A stretch of 64,000 bases of DNA. It comes from JAUVKA01 sp964465145 (lineage in GTDB: Bacteria; Bacteroidota; Bacteroidia; Bacteroidales; UBA12481). The stretch spans positions 38,186-102,185 of the forward strand of contig CAYXJR010000006.1 of the NCBI GenBank assembly GCA_964465145.1, written 5' to 3'. This document shows, in pieces, positions 1 through 8,537 of this stretch (position 1 is its first letter; each line of letters begins with the position of its first letter). The notes under the pieces were generated by a model. That model saw nothing but the letters and a program-made list of their open reading frames with translations. It was not told the origin of the DNA and did no database searches. A program made the position numbers and the translations under genes.

Positions 1-134
1 ATTATAGCCCCGCCAGGGTATCCAAACATGGTTTCCACTCCTTCTTCCAAAAAACAAAGCAATATCGCTTCAGCTCCAGTGATTTTTTCACCTGTAAGAA
101 TCCGTTCTTCCAATTTTTCTGAACAGTCTGTCAT
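1..134 (-). CDS. ilvB: Acetolactate synthase large subunit, N-terminal part (runs off window)
   Basis: The minus-strand frame starting with ATG at 134-132 reads MTDCSEKLEERILTGEKITG and continues to a GYPGGAI stretch. The TGAEA...FGYPGGAI pattern is the N-terminal signature of the thiamine-diphosphate-dependent acetolactate synthase catalytic subunit, which condenses pyruvate (or pyruvate plus 2-oxobutyrate) in valine, leucine and isoleucine synthesis. Only about 44 codons are inside the window, so the ThDP and FAD regions cannot be checked. It starts 19 bases after the ilvD stop codon on the same strand, so the two are almost certainly cotranscribed under the attenuator upstream of ilvD. Another ThDP enzyme of the same superfamily is possible but unlikely in this context. 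Confidence 0.85.
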   Translation of the reverse strand, partial: MTDCSEKLEERILTGEKITGAEAILLCFLEEGVETMFGYPGGAI

Positions 135-153
135 ATTAATGATAAAAATTAAG

Positions 154-2046
154 TTAATCAACAATCCTAACGGCCCCCAGGTCTGCCGAACTGACAAATT
201 TCGCATAGGCCCTCAAAGCAGTGCTGATTTCTCGTTCGCGAACTGGTTTATAGGCATCTTCTCCCTTATCCAACTCTTTTTTTCTTCTTTCTTTAAGTTC
301 CTGGTCGCTGATTTTAAGATTAATAGAACGCTCAAGAATATTTATATCTATTTTATCACCCTCTTGAACCATTACGATATCTCCTCCTGCAGCTGCTTCA
401 GGAGACACATGTCCGATAGATAATCCGGATGTCCCGCCTGAGAAACGACCGTCGGTAATCAAGGCACAGGTTTGATCAAGTCCTTTTGATTTAAGGTAAG
501 AAGTGGGATAAAGCATTTCCTGCATCCCTGGACCACCCTTTGGCCCCTCAAACAATATTAATATAACATCACCGGGTCGGATCTGATCAGTAAGGATTGC
601 GGTTGATGCCTCATCCTGAGAATGAAATATTCTCGCCGATCCGGTAAAAGAAAATAGGCTCTCTTTTACTCCGGCAGTTTTTACCACACATCCATTTTGC
701 GCAATATTCCCGTAAAGGATGGCCAAACCACCCTCCTGATTGTAAGCATGTGGTATGTCGCGGATACAGCCCTCTTCCCTGTCAGTATCCAACTCGGGGT
801 AGAATTTATTCTGGTATGCAAATCCCTGCGACCGAGGCCCATATCCTGGTGCCGACAAGTATTTCTGGACTGCGGAAATAGTTACGTCCGGGGAAAGTAT
901 ATCAAACTCCTTAATGGCTGCTTCCAGGTCATCGAAATCAAGGCGGCGGGCTTTGATGTTTAACAGTCTGCCTTTTGCCAATTCACCCATCAATGCCATG
1001 ATCCCTCCGGCTCTTCCGAAATCCTGTATATGGTAGGAGGAACTAGGCGATAATTTGCACAGGTTGGGCACTTTTCTTGAAAGCGCATCAATATCATCCA
1101 TTGTAAAGTCAACTCCGGCTTCGTGGGCAATGGCTAGTAAATGCAAAATAGTATTTGTTGAACCACCCATAGCTATATCCACTGTCATGGCATTCAGGAA
1201 AGCTGCCCTTGAGGCAAGATTTCGAGGAAGATATTTTTCATCCCCATCGAAATAATACTTATTGGCGATCTCAACAATTTTATGCGCAGATTCAACAAAC
1301 AGCTTTTTCCGGTTGGCGTGTGTAGCAAGAATAGTACCGTTTCCAGGCAAAGCCAAACCCAGGGCTTCATTAAGGCAATTCATAGAGTTGGCGGTGAAGA
1401 GCCCGCTGCATGAACCACAGGTGGGACAGGCATTTTCTTCGAGGGATTTTAGCTGATCATCCGAAGTAAGCGGATCACCAGCTGCCACCATAACATCTAC
1501 CAAATCATGATCCTTATTTCCGATACGTCCTGCCTCCATGGGCCCTCCCGACACAAAAATCACTGGAATATTTATCCGCATGGCAGCTAGCATCATCCCA
1601 GGAGTAATTTTATCACAATTAGAGATGCAAATCATCGCATCCACACAATGTGCATTGCAAACATACTCAATGCTGTCAGCTATTAAGTCCCTGGATGGCA
1701 ATGAATATAGCATACCTCCATGACCCATAGCTATTCCATCATCAATAGCAATAGTATTGAATTCAGGGGCAAAACAACCGTAAGATTCGATTTCAGCCTT
1801 GAGCATTTGTCCCACCTCGTGAAGGTGAGCATGGCCGGGAACGAACTGAGAAAAAGAATTTACCACAGCGATCACCGGATTACCAAACTGCTCTTGCTTC
1901 ATCCCATTTGCCCGCCAAAGACTGCGCGCACCAGCCATACGACGACCCTGTGTGGCCGTATAACTCCTCAAAGGCAAAACCCATTTCCTGTCACCAGCAG
2001 AATATTTTATCTGTTCAGAGTTTGAAATATGCTCCTTTTCTGTCAC
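154..2046 (-). CDS. ilvD: Dihydroxy-acid dehydratase
   Basis: At 630 residues it is slightly longer than the usual 560-616 for this family. It dehydrates 2,3-dihydroxy-3-methyl acids to 2-oxo acids, the third common step in branched-chain amino acid synthesis, and carries an Fe-S cluster in the cytoplasm. Visible signatures are the CISNCDKITPGM motif, the second cysteine motif ACPTCGSCSGLFTANSMNC, and the C-terminal TDGRFSGGTSGLSIGHVSPEAA motif that ends the IlvD/Edd fold. The first 25 or so residues are polar and may be a lineage-specific extension; the ATG at 2046 is the only good start. ilvB follows by 19 bases. The leader at 2208-2384 holds a promoter and a classical attenuator that should tie expression to charged Ile/Leu/Val tRNA. 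Confidence 0.97.
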   Translation of the reverse strand: MTEKEHISNSEQIKYSAGDRKWVLPLRSYTATQGRRMAGARSLWRANGMKQEQFGNPVIAVVNSFSQFVPGHAHLHEVGQMLKAEIESYGCFAPEFNTIAIDDGIAMGHGGMLYSLPSRDLIADSIEYVCNAHCVDAMICISNCDKITPGMMLAAMRINIPVIFVSGGPMEAGRIGNKDHDLVDVMVAAGDPLTSDDQLKSLEENACPTCGSCSGLFTANSMNCLNEALGLALPGNGTILATHANRKKLFVESAHKIVEIANKYYFDGDEKYLPRNLASRAAFLNAMTVDIAMGGSTNTILHLLAIAHEAGVDFTMDDIDALSRKVPNLCKLSPSSSYHIQDFGRAGGIMALMGELAKGRLLNIKARRLDFDDLEAAIKEFDILSPDVTISAVQKYLSAPGYGPRSQGFAYQNKFYPELDTDREEGCIRDIPHAYNQEGGLAILYGNIAQNGCVVKTAGVKESLFSFTGSARIFHSQDEASTAILTDQIRPGDVILILFEGPKGGPGMQEMLYPTSYLKSKGLDQTCALITDGRFSGGTSGLSIGHVSPEAAAGGDIVMVQEGDKIDINILERSINLKISDQELKERRKKELDKGEDAYKPVREREISTALRAYAKFVSSADLGAVRIVD

Positions 2047-2116
2047 GATAATTTTCTCCTCTATTACACTTATCCCTTTTTACTTCTAACTTCTCACCAA
2101 CTTTTGCCATCTGCCC

Positions 2117-2143
2117 GGTCCCTGAGCTTGTCGAAGGGCTGCC
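2117..2143. repeat. Dispersed short imperfect palindrome (CCCTGAGCTTGTCGAAGGG type)
   Basis: Bases 2120-2138 read CCCTGAGCTTGTCGAAGGG, an imperfect palindrome I recognise from memory as a short element scattered in intergenic DNA of many bacterial genomes. Here it lies in the untranslated stretch between the ilv terminator and the ilvD start. No second copy was noticed in this window. Confidence 0.5.
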
Positions 2144-2207
2144 CTCTGCACTAATAAGATCTAGAATCCGAGTATGCATTGCGCTTTTCATTCTTAAAAA
2201 TTTGTCC

Positions 2208-2239
2208 AAAAAAAACCCTTCTCTTAACGAGAAGGGTTT
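2208..2239 (-). terminator. Rho-independent terminator of the ilv attenuator
   Basis: Read on the minus strand, an 11-base arm AAACCCTTCTC (2239-2229), a 5-base loop and the complementary arm GAGAAGGGTTT (2223-2213) form a strong hairpin merging into a run of eight U residues (2215-2208). It lies about 160 bases before the ilvD ATG and after the leader peptide, so it would stop transcription before the structural genes. Its 5' arm can instead pair with GAGAAGGGT at 2275-2267. Confidence 0.9.
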
Positions 2240-2266
2240 ATGTTTTTTCCGTATTGGTATAATACC

Positions 2267-2300
2267 ACCCTTCTCATTTTAGGTCCACGAGGACCAAAAT
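2267..2300 (-). promoter_or_regulatory. ilv attenuator: pause hairpin and antiterminator arm
   Basis: On the RNA, 2300-2276 folds into a stem (AUUUU-GGUCC against GGACC-U-AAAAU, one bulged base, loop UCGU) inside the leader peptide codons. Directly after it, overlapping the leader stop codon, is GAGAAGGGU (2275-2267). This is identical to the 3' arm of the terminator and so complementary to the terminator 5' arm at 2237-2229. A ribosome at the leader stop would cover it and let the terminator form; a ribosome stalled earlier at Ile, Leu or Val codons would leave it free to act as antiterminator. The pairings are seen directly; the mechanism is inferred from the enterobacterial ilv, leu and trp attenuators. 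Confidence 0.8.
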
Positions 2301-2336
2301 AATAAGAATAGCGATATTGAGATTACGGGTTATCAT
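2274..2336 (-). CDS. ilv leader peptide (20 residues, Ile/Leu/Val-rich)
   Basis: ATG at 2336-2334 opens a 20-codon frame ending in TGA at 2276-2274. The peptide reads MITRNLNIAILIILVLVDLK: five Ile, five Leu and two Val among 20 residues, mostly in one run in its second half. Such enrichment directly before a terminator/antiterminator pair and an ilvDB operon is what a branched-chain amino acid attenuator leader should look like. It begins about 10 bases after the predicted transcription start. There is no obvious Shine-Dalgarno sequence, which is common in Bacteroidota. The product has no expected function beyond sensing translation speed. Confidence 0.85.
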   Translation of the reverse strand: MITRNLNIAILIILVLVDLK

Positions 2337-2351
2337 GTCTTTTTCTGGCTC

Positions 2352-2384
2352 CAAAGGTAAGCGAGTAATTTTATATAATGCAAA
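2352..2384 (-). promoter_or_regulatory. Bacteroidota-type promoter for the ilv operon
   Basis: On the minus strand, TTTG (2384-2381) is followed after 21 bases by TACCTTTG (2359-2352), matching the primary sigma factor consensus of Bacteroidota (TTTG, about 19-21 bases, TAnnTTTG). Transcription should begin near 2345, just upstream of the leader peptide ATG. Confidence 0.75.
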
Positions 2385-2580
2385 TAAATTGGTGTTTTTC
2401 TAAATTGGCCTTTAGCTAACAGCCTAATTTCAAGTTGATTAATTTTAATGTTAAGTATGAAATTTTGAAATCCAATTTTTCTGTTCGTTTATTAATAACT
2501 TGTTTGACAGTTTATTGTGACTATGGTGAACAAAACTTTTTATGATACATTTTGTTCTACTCTCAGATAAACAACAATTC

Positions 2581-2835
2581 ATGATTATGTTATTTGGATT
2601 ATTAAATCGCAAAAAAACCGTAAAATGCTGTTATGAACTTGAATGTCCTAACGCATGGGGTCATCAGAACTTCAACGGTGCATTTTATCGTCGAAGAAAT
2701 GATAAACAAATTGATGTCAATAATAAATTGGTCAAGTATGGTTTCATTCAAGACTTCCAGGTAAATTACATCGATGGGATAAGGCTTAAAGGCCATGAAG
2801 TGGCAGGGTTCTGCAAATCCTGCCATCACGTTTAG
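2581..2835 (+). CDS. Small conserved hypothetical protein, possible zinc ribbon
   Basis: This is a free-standing protein of about 84 residues with an amphipathic start (MIMLFGLLNRKK) and two cysteine pairs: CYELEC-PNAWG near residues 18-23 and CKSCHH at the C-terminus. The spacing suggests a treble-clef or zinc-ribbon-like metal site. The central DKQIDVNNK...GFIQDFQVN...GIRLK pattern resembles a short uncharacterised family I recall from Flavobacteriia and related Bacteroidota. ATG codons also occur at 2542 and 2587; 2581 or 2587 leaves the compact form I expect. No neighbour on the same strand suggests a partner. Function unknown. Confidence 0.6.
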   Translation: MIMLFGLLNRKKTVKCCYELECPNAWGHQNFNGAFYRRRNDKQIDVNNKLVKYGFIQDFQVNYIDGIRLKGHEVAGFCKSCHHV

Positions 2836-3139
2836 ACCTCTATGAGTTATCTGCAAGAGCCTTAGTGCTCTTTATTGTGAAATGTTGTGTTATTTGAATA
2901 ACAATCCCCTCGAACAAAAAGAACTGCCGACAATCTTGGGGGACTGTCGGCAGACCAGAATTTATGAAAAGTTGCGTTTATATAACGCTAGTTGACTGTT
3001 CTTTTGATAGTATGCTGTATTTTCTAATTATTTCTTGCCAGGCACTTAATAGTAAGACGCAATAAAGGGCAAAGTGTTACATGAATAAATGTTAAAAAAA
3101 CCTAAAATCTTTCTTATTGGTAAATTAGGCTGTCAAAAA
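2836..3139. other. Gene-free interval with one unexplained hairpin
   Basis: No convincing coding frame is present. At 2924-2953 a 9-base perfect inverted repeat (CTGCCGACA / TGTCGGCAG) flanks a 12-base G-rich loop. There is no U tract on either side, so it is not a typical terminator; it could be a REP-like element or an RNA stem at the 3' end of the small plus-strand gene. Confidence 0.5.
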
Positions 3140-4699
3140 TTATTTTTCTAAAGGTATTAGAGCCCTGGCTGCTTCTTCACTATCACCATACTGTTTCTGC
3201 AGTCGAGCCAACTCAGCCTTCATTTCAATGAGAATATCTGAGTAAGCCGGATCATTAAAAACATTGTTCATCTCTTTGGGATCTTTTTCAAGGTCATACA
3301 TTTCCCATTCATCAATATTGTAGTAAAAATGCATAAGCTTATACCGCTCTGTACGAACTCCATAATGTCTCTTGACGGCGTGTGCACCCGGGTATTCATA
3401 ATAGTGATAGTAAATTGATTTACGCCAATCCGGATTCTTATCAGGTTTGAAAAGTGGTACCATTGACACGCCCTGCATTTCCTCAGGGATGGGAGCACCT
3501 GCCAAATCCAAAAAGGTCTCGGCAAAATCCAGATGCTGTACTAGTGCATCTGAAGTTGTACCAGCTTCAGTCTCACCTGGTAATCTTATGAGCAACGGCA
3601 TGCCCAAACTCTCCTCATACATAAAACGCTTATCGAACCAGCCGTGCTCTCCCAGATAGAAACCCTGATCGGAGGTATAAAATACAGCTGTGTTATCAGT
3701 CAGGCCCTTCTCATCCAGGTAATCCAACAATCGCCTCACCTGGTCATCCACACTTTGAATGCATGCAAGATAATCCCGCATGTAACGCTGATATTTCCAT
3801 ATGGCAAGCTCTTTGCCTTCCATGTGGCGACTGTAAAAATCTTTGATAATTGGATCGTAATGAGCATCCCATGCTGAGCGCTGGTCAGGAGTCAAGCGAT
3901 TCAGCTGTCCTTTCACCCAGTTATCGCCAACCTGTATAACCGTAGTATCGGGGTTTAATGTCTTAAGGTCGTACCCTATCATCATATCCTTGATGATCGA
4001 CATTTTTTGCTCTTTTGCGGCACTGCCCCTGTTTGAATAATCGTCGAAATAATTATCTGGAACCGGGAAAGTTATTTCTTCAAAATTGAAATATTTTGGT
4101 TCGGGCATCCAGTTACGATGGGGTGCCTTATGATGCACCATCAGGAAAAAGGGTTTCTCATTTTCCCTATTATTCAACCAGTTCAGGGCTTCATCGGTGA
4201 TTATTGTAGTGGCGTAGCCAGTATAATTACGAACTCCTGTGGAGTCCTTTAAGTCGGGATTATAATACGACCCTTGCCCCAATAGGATTTTCCAGAAATC
4301 AAAACCCGTGGGATCGCTCTTTAGATGCCATTTTCCAATCATTGCAGTTTCATAACCCGCCTCCCTGAGCAACTTGGGAACGGTTACCTGGCTGCCATCA
4401 AATGTTGAGTTGTTATCGAGGTGTCCATTTACATGGCTAAACTTCCCTGTTAAAACAACTGCCCTGCTGGGAGCGCATATTGAATTAGTGCAAAACGCAT
4501 TATTGAACCGAATCCCTTCATTAGCCAGACGGTCAATATTAGGTGTATGGTTAAGGCCATAACCGTAGGCGGATACAGCTTGATAGGCATGATCATCGGC
4601 CATGATATAGAGGATATTGTATTGTTTACCCTGCTGACAGGAAGATATCAGCAGAAATAAAGAAAATAAGGAAATCAAGATTGCTGGAACTCGTTTCAT
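3140..4699 (-). CDS. Secreted lipoprotein sulfatase, family S1
   Basis: This 519-residue protein hydrolyses sulfate esters, probably on glycans. The N-terminus is a lipoprotein signal (hydrophobic run, then LLISSC with Cys near 21). NILYIMADDHAYQ is the metal-binding start of the alkaline-phosphatase-like fold. NSICAPSRAVVLTG holds the C-x-P-S-R formylglycine motif with Cys75 as the modified residue. HHKAPHRNWMPE and YTSDQGFYLGEHGWFDKR are the later active-site motifs. The overall pattern, including YYNPDL and the C-terminal EMYDLEKDP region, recalls N-acetylglucosamine-6-sulfatase-like S1 members, but the substrate is inferred. It needs a formylglycine-generating enzyme (anaerobic anSME or FGE), not present in this window. 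No SusC/D pair or glycosidase is adjacent. Confidence 0.9.
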   Translation of the reverse strand: MKRVPAILISLFSLFLLISSCQQGKQYNILYIMADDHAYQAVSAYGYGLNHTPNIDRLANEGIRFNNAFCTNSICAPSRAVVLTGKFSHVNGHLDNNSTFDGSQVTVPKLLREAGYETAMIGKWHLKSDPTGFDFWKILLGQGSYYNPDLKDSTGVRNYTGYATTIITDEALNWLNNRENEKPFFLMVHHKAPHRNWMPEPKYFNFEEITFPVPDNYFDDYSNRGSAAKEQKMSIIKDMMIGYDLKTLNPDTTVIQVGDNWVKGQLNRLTPDQRSAWDAHYDPIIKDFYSRHMEGKELAIWKYQRYMRDYLACIQSVDDQVRRLLDYLDEKGLTDNTAVFYTSDQGFYLGEHGWFDKRFMYEESLGMPLLIRLPGETEAGTTSDALVQHLDFAETFLDLAGAPIPEEMQGVSMVPLFKPDKNPDWRKSIYYHYYEYPGAHAVKRHYGVRTERYKLMHFYYNIDEWEMYDLEKDPKEMNNVFNDPAYSDILIEMKAELARLQKQYGDSEEAARALIPLEK

Positions 4700-4813
4700 A
4701 ACTCCTGTATTTTGGTTTAAAGCCGAAAGTTAATAAAAGGAGAAGAAAAACTGCTAAGGAAATTTGCAAGTAATTCAGTGAGAGGTGAAAATTTACCAGG
4801 CTGAGATGCCAGA

Positions 4814-5602
4814 TCATTTTCCCCAGGCTTTCAGATTTTCCTGAATATGGTTAATAACTGCCCGGTGTGCCTCTTTCCCAGAACCATTAACATCCATGGG
4901 TGGACCAAAATCCATATAAATAGGGATATTCCGAATGATAGGCCCCAATTCCTTAATTCGTTTTCCATTCCCCCAGAAATCAGTTTTGACGGCAATTGGA
5001 AGAACCTGCACACCACTTTTTAATGCCAGCTTTGTTCCCAAGGTGTTAAACTTCTCAGGATTAAATTCCACTTGCCTGGTGCTTTGGGGGAAAATAATCA
5101 ATGAAATCCCATCATTAAGTAATTTTTGTCCCTGATCAAGGACTTTGATAAGGTCCTCCCTGGAGTTGGTGCGACTCACCGTGATTGGATCCCTGGAGCG
5201 CATAATAGGCCCAAAAATCCTATTGCTAACAATACTTTCCTTGACTACAAAGGTTACCCGCATGACAGGGGCAATAAGAAAAGGGAAAACCATGGTTTCC
5301 AGGGTGCTCATATGATTACTCACTAAAACCACGGGTCCCTGGCATTTCCTTAGGTTTTCCAACCCGGTAATGTGAAACCGGCCACCACATTTCTCTGTAA
5401 GCCTCATTACATCTAAAGAGGACCTGGCCCAGGCCTCATCATCATAAGTCCCTTTCAGCGCAACCCTCCTTTGAGCTAAAACAATTCTGAGATAATGATA
5501 ATAAAACACCAGGCTGGATTTGGGAAAAAACCTGTCAAGCCAGTAGCGCCTAATATTTTCAGGTGTATTGTACCTGTCTCTTATGGTCAATGGCAGATTC
5601 AA
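4814..5602 (-). CDS. 1-acyl-glycerol-3-phosphate acyltransferase-like (PlsC family)
   Basis: About 262 residues. The glycerophosphate acyltransferase motif I is seen as SNHMSTLET (H-x4-E), the active-site pair. A motif III-like IIFPQSTRQ stands where PlsC enzymes usually have FPEGTR, so the Glu is replaced by Gln. The protein probably transfers acyl chains to a lysophospholipid or another lipid acceptor at the inner membrane. The frame opens at TTG (5602-5600): no ATG is in frame upstream before the TAA about 48 bases away, so TTG or a start a few codons downstream is likely. It lies 114 bases upstream of the sulfatase on the same strand; a functional link is not evident. Confidence 0.8.
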   Translation of the reverse strand: MNLPLTIRDRYNTPENIRRYWLDRFFPKSSLVFYYHYLRIVLAQRRVALKGTYDDEAWARSSLDVMRLTEKCGGRFHITGLENLRKCQGPVVLVSNHMSTLETMVFPFLIAPVMRVTFVVKESIVSNRIFGPIMRSRDPITVSRTNSREDLIKVLDQGQKLLNDGISLIIFPQSTRQVEFNPEKFNTLGTKLALKSGVQVLPIAVKTDFWGNGKRIKELGPIIRNIPIYMDFGPPMDVNGSGKEAHRAVINHIQENLKAWGK

Positions 5603-5827
5603 AATATCATCATAAAGGTTGAATTGTAAAGATACAAAATCCTTGTATTATCAAGTTAGGAATAAGCAATATAGAAGGGCGCTGTAGAAAATTCCGTTCC
5701 AGTAAGTAATACACGAATCCTTGTCGCAGCCTATTATTTCTTTTAGCCTAGCTTAGCTGAATTGACAAACTCACCAAAGGAAAAATCCTGACGGATCATT
5801 AATAATTTAGATATTCAATGGTTCCTT

Positions 5828-8452
5828 TTACCAATTATGAGGGATTTCTCCGGGCTTTACGACCCATAATTGTTCTTTTTCAAATCCTTCACCTACCAGT
5901 TTCACTGCATATTCCCCTGGGGCCAGGTATTCCTTGAAATGGATGAAATAAGGTGAATCGCTAGTGTTTTCCTTTATAACTAGATCCCAGCGAAATTGGT
6001 TAATTCCTGATTTTCCTTCGATCTCCTTTTCAAATACTTTTTTATTTCCTTTGACAACTTTGAGTTTGACCACTTCCTGATTCGGCAGCCAAAATGAGAA
6101 ACTGGTTCTCCTCACCGATCGCTGATTTACATCCCGATGGGTATCATTATACCAGGGGGCCCATCCATTCGGGGCCTTGAATAAACGAGGCCCATCTCCC
6201 AAAGAATCTTCAAGGAACTCATGAATAGGGTTTAGGTTGATTTTATAAATACCACGTCCATGGGTGCCAGCAACCAGATCCATTTCTCTTTCCTGAATCA
6301 CCAAATCGGAAATACATGTGGCCGCCATGTTTGTCCCTAGGAGAGACCAGCTGCCTCCCCTGTCAATTGAGAGATACACACCCCTGTACATTCCCGCATA
6401 TAGGACATTTTCCAGAACAGGATCCTCCAGAATCACATTGGCAATCTCCCCTGGGAGATTTCCCTTAATGGGAATCCATTCTTTACCAAGATCTTCGCTG
6501 ACAAATACATATGTATTCAAATCGTCCTCGTTGATTCCCGTGGCTGCGAGATATACCCTTTCAGAATCAAATCGACTGGGGCAAATCGACCTGATATACT
6601 GATTTGGCAGTCCTGAAGACCGCTCCATCCATGATTTTCCATCATCTTCACTCAGCCAGACAGCTCCTTTATCAGTTCCAACAAACAATAAACCCGCCTG
6701 TATGGGAGATTCCGCTATTGCCCCGGCCGCCACAGATACTTTTTCTGCTATAGATGAATTGGACAAATCAGGGCTAATAAGTTCCCAGTTATCCCCTTTG
6801 TCAGGGCTTTTAAATACAAAATTTCCAGCATGATAAAGTGTGGTTGGATGATGTGGGGAAATAATATATGGGGCCACAAAATTATATTCCAGCCGATTGC
6901 CGGATCCCTTGGGCAAACGAGGCTGTATGTGTTTCGATTTGTCGGCCAACATATCCTTTCGGAAAATTCCGCCATTTTGCGAAGAGGTATAGATTATATT
7001 TGGATCAAGCGGATCTGGAAGAGTAACACAACCATCCCCTCCGCTCCAGGCATCCACCCAAATATATCGCCATCCATCCGGGAAAATAGGATTCCATTCC
7101 TCCGACGGCCCGTAAACGGAAGCATCATCCTGCACTCCTCCATAAACAAAATAAGGATCCTGGTTATCAACTGAGATATCATAGAATTCCCCAGCAGGGA
7201 TATTGTTGTGGTGCATCCATGTGTCACCTTTATCGTAGCTAATGTATACTCCTCCATCATTGGCAAGCATGAGATTTGCCGGGTAAAGGGGATTAATCCA
7301 TAGTTCACACTGGTCGAGGTGCAAGGGATCAGCCTGACTGGGGTTAATATGAAAAATATCACCTCCAATCATTTCAAAAGTTTTCCCTCCGTCTTTGCTT
7401 TTAGCGGCCCTTACACCCAGTAAATAAACTTCGTCATCATCCTGTGGATTCACATAACAATCTGTAAAATACCATCCTATACCCGGGAAAATGCTCAGGT
7501 CTTTATCGTGTGTCCTTGACCAGGAATTTCCTCCGTCCACACTTTTATAGCACTCAGCCGCCTTATTCTTATCATGATTCAGGTTATCAACCAGAGCATA
7601 TATTTTATCAGGATCCTGGCAGGATACTGCCAGACCGATTCGGCCGGTTTTAGGGCCGGTGGGAAAACCATTTGGCAGCTTTGTCCAATTTGCTCCACCA
7701 TCAGAACTGCGATACACTCCACTTTCAGGCCCAAAAACTCCAGGGTAATTTTCCCACATAGAAGCATAGAGAATATTCGGGTCGGAGGGTGAGATAACTA
7801 TATCATTCGCCCCGGTTTTTTCATCAACATAAAGAACATGTTCCCAGTTCAAACCCCCATCGAGGGTCCTGTACACACCACGGTTTTCATTGGAGCTCCA
7901 GAAATGGCCCAGTACAGCTACAAAAGCTGTGTCGGGGTGTTCGGGGTGGATCACTATCTCCCCGATATGCCAGGAATCGTGAAGGCCCAGATTTCGCCAG
8001 GTTTCTCCTCCATTATCCGAACGAAATACTCCGGTTCCCGGCATGGTAAAATTCCGGGCTTTTTTCAAGCTTTCACCCGACCCCAAATAGATGATATCGG
8101 GATTTGATGGCGCAAGGGCAATGTCACCTATCCCAAGAGCTGATTGATTTTCGAAAATTGCTTTCCAGGTAAGACCATTATTTACTGTTTTCCAGAGGTT
8201 TCCGGAACCAAAAGCAGCATAAAAAACTCCGGGTCGGAAGGGATCTCCCTGTACAGATTCTGCCCTGGCTGAATTAACAACCGGACCAAGCTGAATCCAC
8301 TGCATGCCAAAAGCTGTATTAGCCTTGTGCTCAAGATACTGAGGCCACGAGCCCAGGAGGGGGGATTTGTTAAGATCCTGGCTCACCAAGAGGTTGTTAA
8401 TACAAATCCAACAAAGCACTGTTAACAAGACGAACTTATATTTCAATATCAT
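5828..8452 (-). CDS. Secreted Asp-box / VPS10-like beta-propeller protein
   Basis: An 874-residue protein with a signal peptide (LLTVLCWICINNLLVSQ). It is made of many BNR/Asp-box repeats of the type SxDGGxxW, for example FRSDNGGETW, YRTLDGGLNW, YRSSDGGANW, SKDGGKTF, SYDKGDTW, SEDDGKSW and SIDRGGSW, spread over roughly residues 60-690. These repeats build the propellers of sortilin VPS10 and of some exo-glycosidases. Here they resemble the large VPS10-type proteins common in Bacteroidota, whose ligands are unknown. The final 150 residues look like a beta-sandwich. There is no YPNP-type T9SS tail. A TACTTTTG -7 box at 8497-8490 fits a promoter for it. No catalytic triad for sialidase activity could be confirmed. 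Confidence 0.75.
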   Translation of the reverse strand: MILKYKFVLLTVLCWICINNLLVSQDLNKSPLLGSWPQYLEHKANTAFGMQWIQLGPVVNSARAESVQGDPFRPGVFYAAFGSGNLWKTVNNGLTWKAIFENQSALGIGDIALAPSNPDIIYLGSGESLKKARNFTMPGTGVFRSDNGGETWRNLGLHDSWHIGEIVIHPEHPDTAFVAVLGHFWSSNENRGVYRTLDGGLNWEHVLYVDEKTGANDIVISPSDPNILYASMWENYPGVFGPESGVYRSSDGGANWTKLPNGFPTGPKTGRIGLAVSCQDPDKIYALVDNLNHDKNKAAECYKSVDGGNSWSRTHDKDLSIFPGIGWYFTDCYVNPQDDDEVYLLGVRAAKSKDGGKTFEMIGGDIFHINPSQADPLHLDQCELWINPLYPANLMLANDGGVYISYDKGDTWMHHNNIPAGEFYDISVDNQDPYFVYGGVQDDASVYGPSEEWNPIFPDGWRYIWVDAWSGGDGCVTLPDPLDPNIIYTSSQNGGIFRKDMLADKSKHIQPRLPKGSGNRLEYNFVAPYIISPHHPTTLYHAGNFVFKSPDKGDNWELISPDLSNSSIAEKVSVAAGAIAESPIQAGLLFVGTDKGAVWLSEDDGKSWMERSSGLPNQYIRSICPSRFDSERVYLAATGINEDDLNTYVFVSEDLGKEWIPIKGNLPGEIANVILEDPVLENVLYAGMYRGVYLSIDRGGSWSLLGTNMAATCISDLVIQEREMDLVAGTHGRGIYKINLNPIHEFLEDSLGDGPRLFKAPNGWAPWYNDTHRDVNQRSVRRTSFSFWLPNQEVVKLKVVKGNKKVFEKEIEGKSGINQFRWDLVIKENTSDSPYFIHFKEYLAPGEYAVKLVGEGFEKEQLWVVKPGEIPHNW

Positions 8453-8537
8453 TTCTAAGGAGGTTTATTTAGATTAATTATCATTAAACCAAAAGTATAA
8501 TATTATTACAGTTATTGGATTGCAATAATACAGCCTA

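Noticed and set aside
2015..2209. 64-codon minus-strand frame before ilvD
   Set aside because: It runs through the dispersed palindrome (giving a low-complexity SPSTSSGTG stretch) and overlaps the ilvD start; it lies after the terminator. The leader peptide at 2274-2336 explains the region better.
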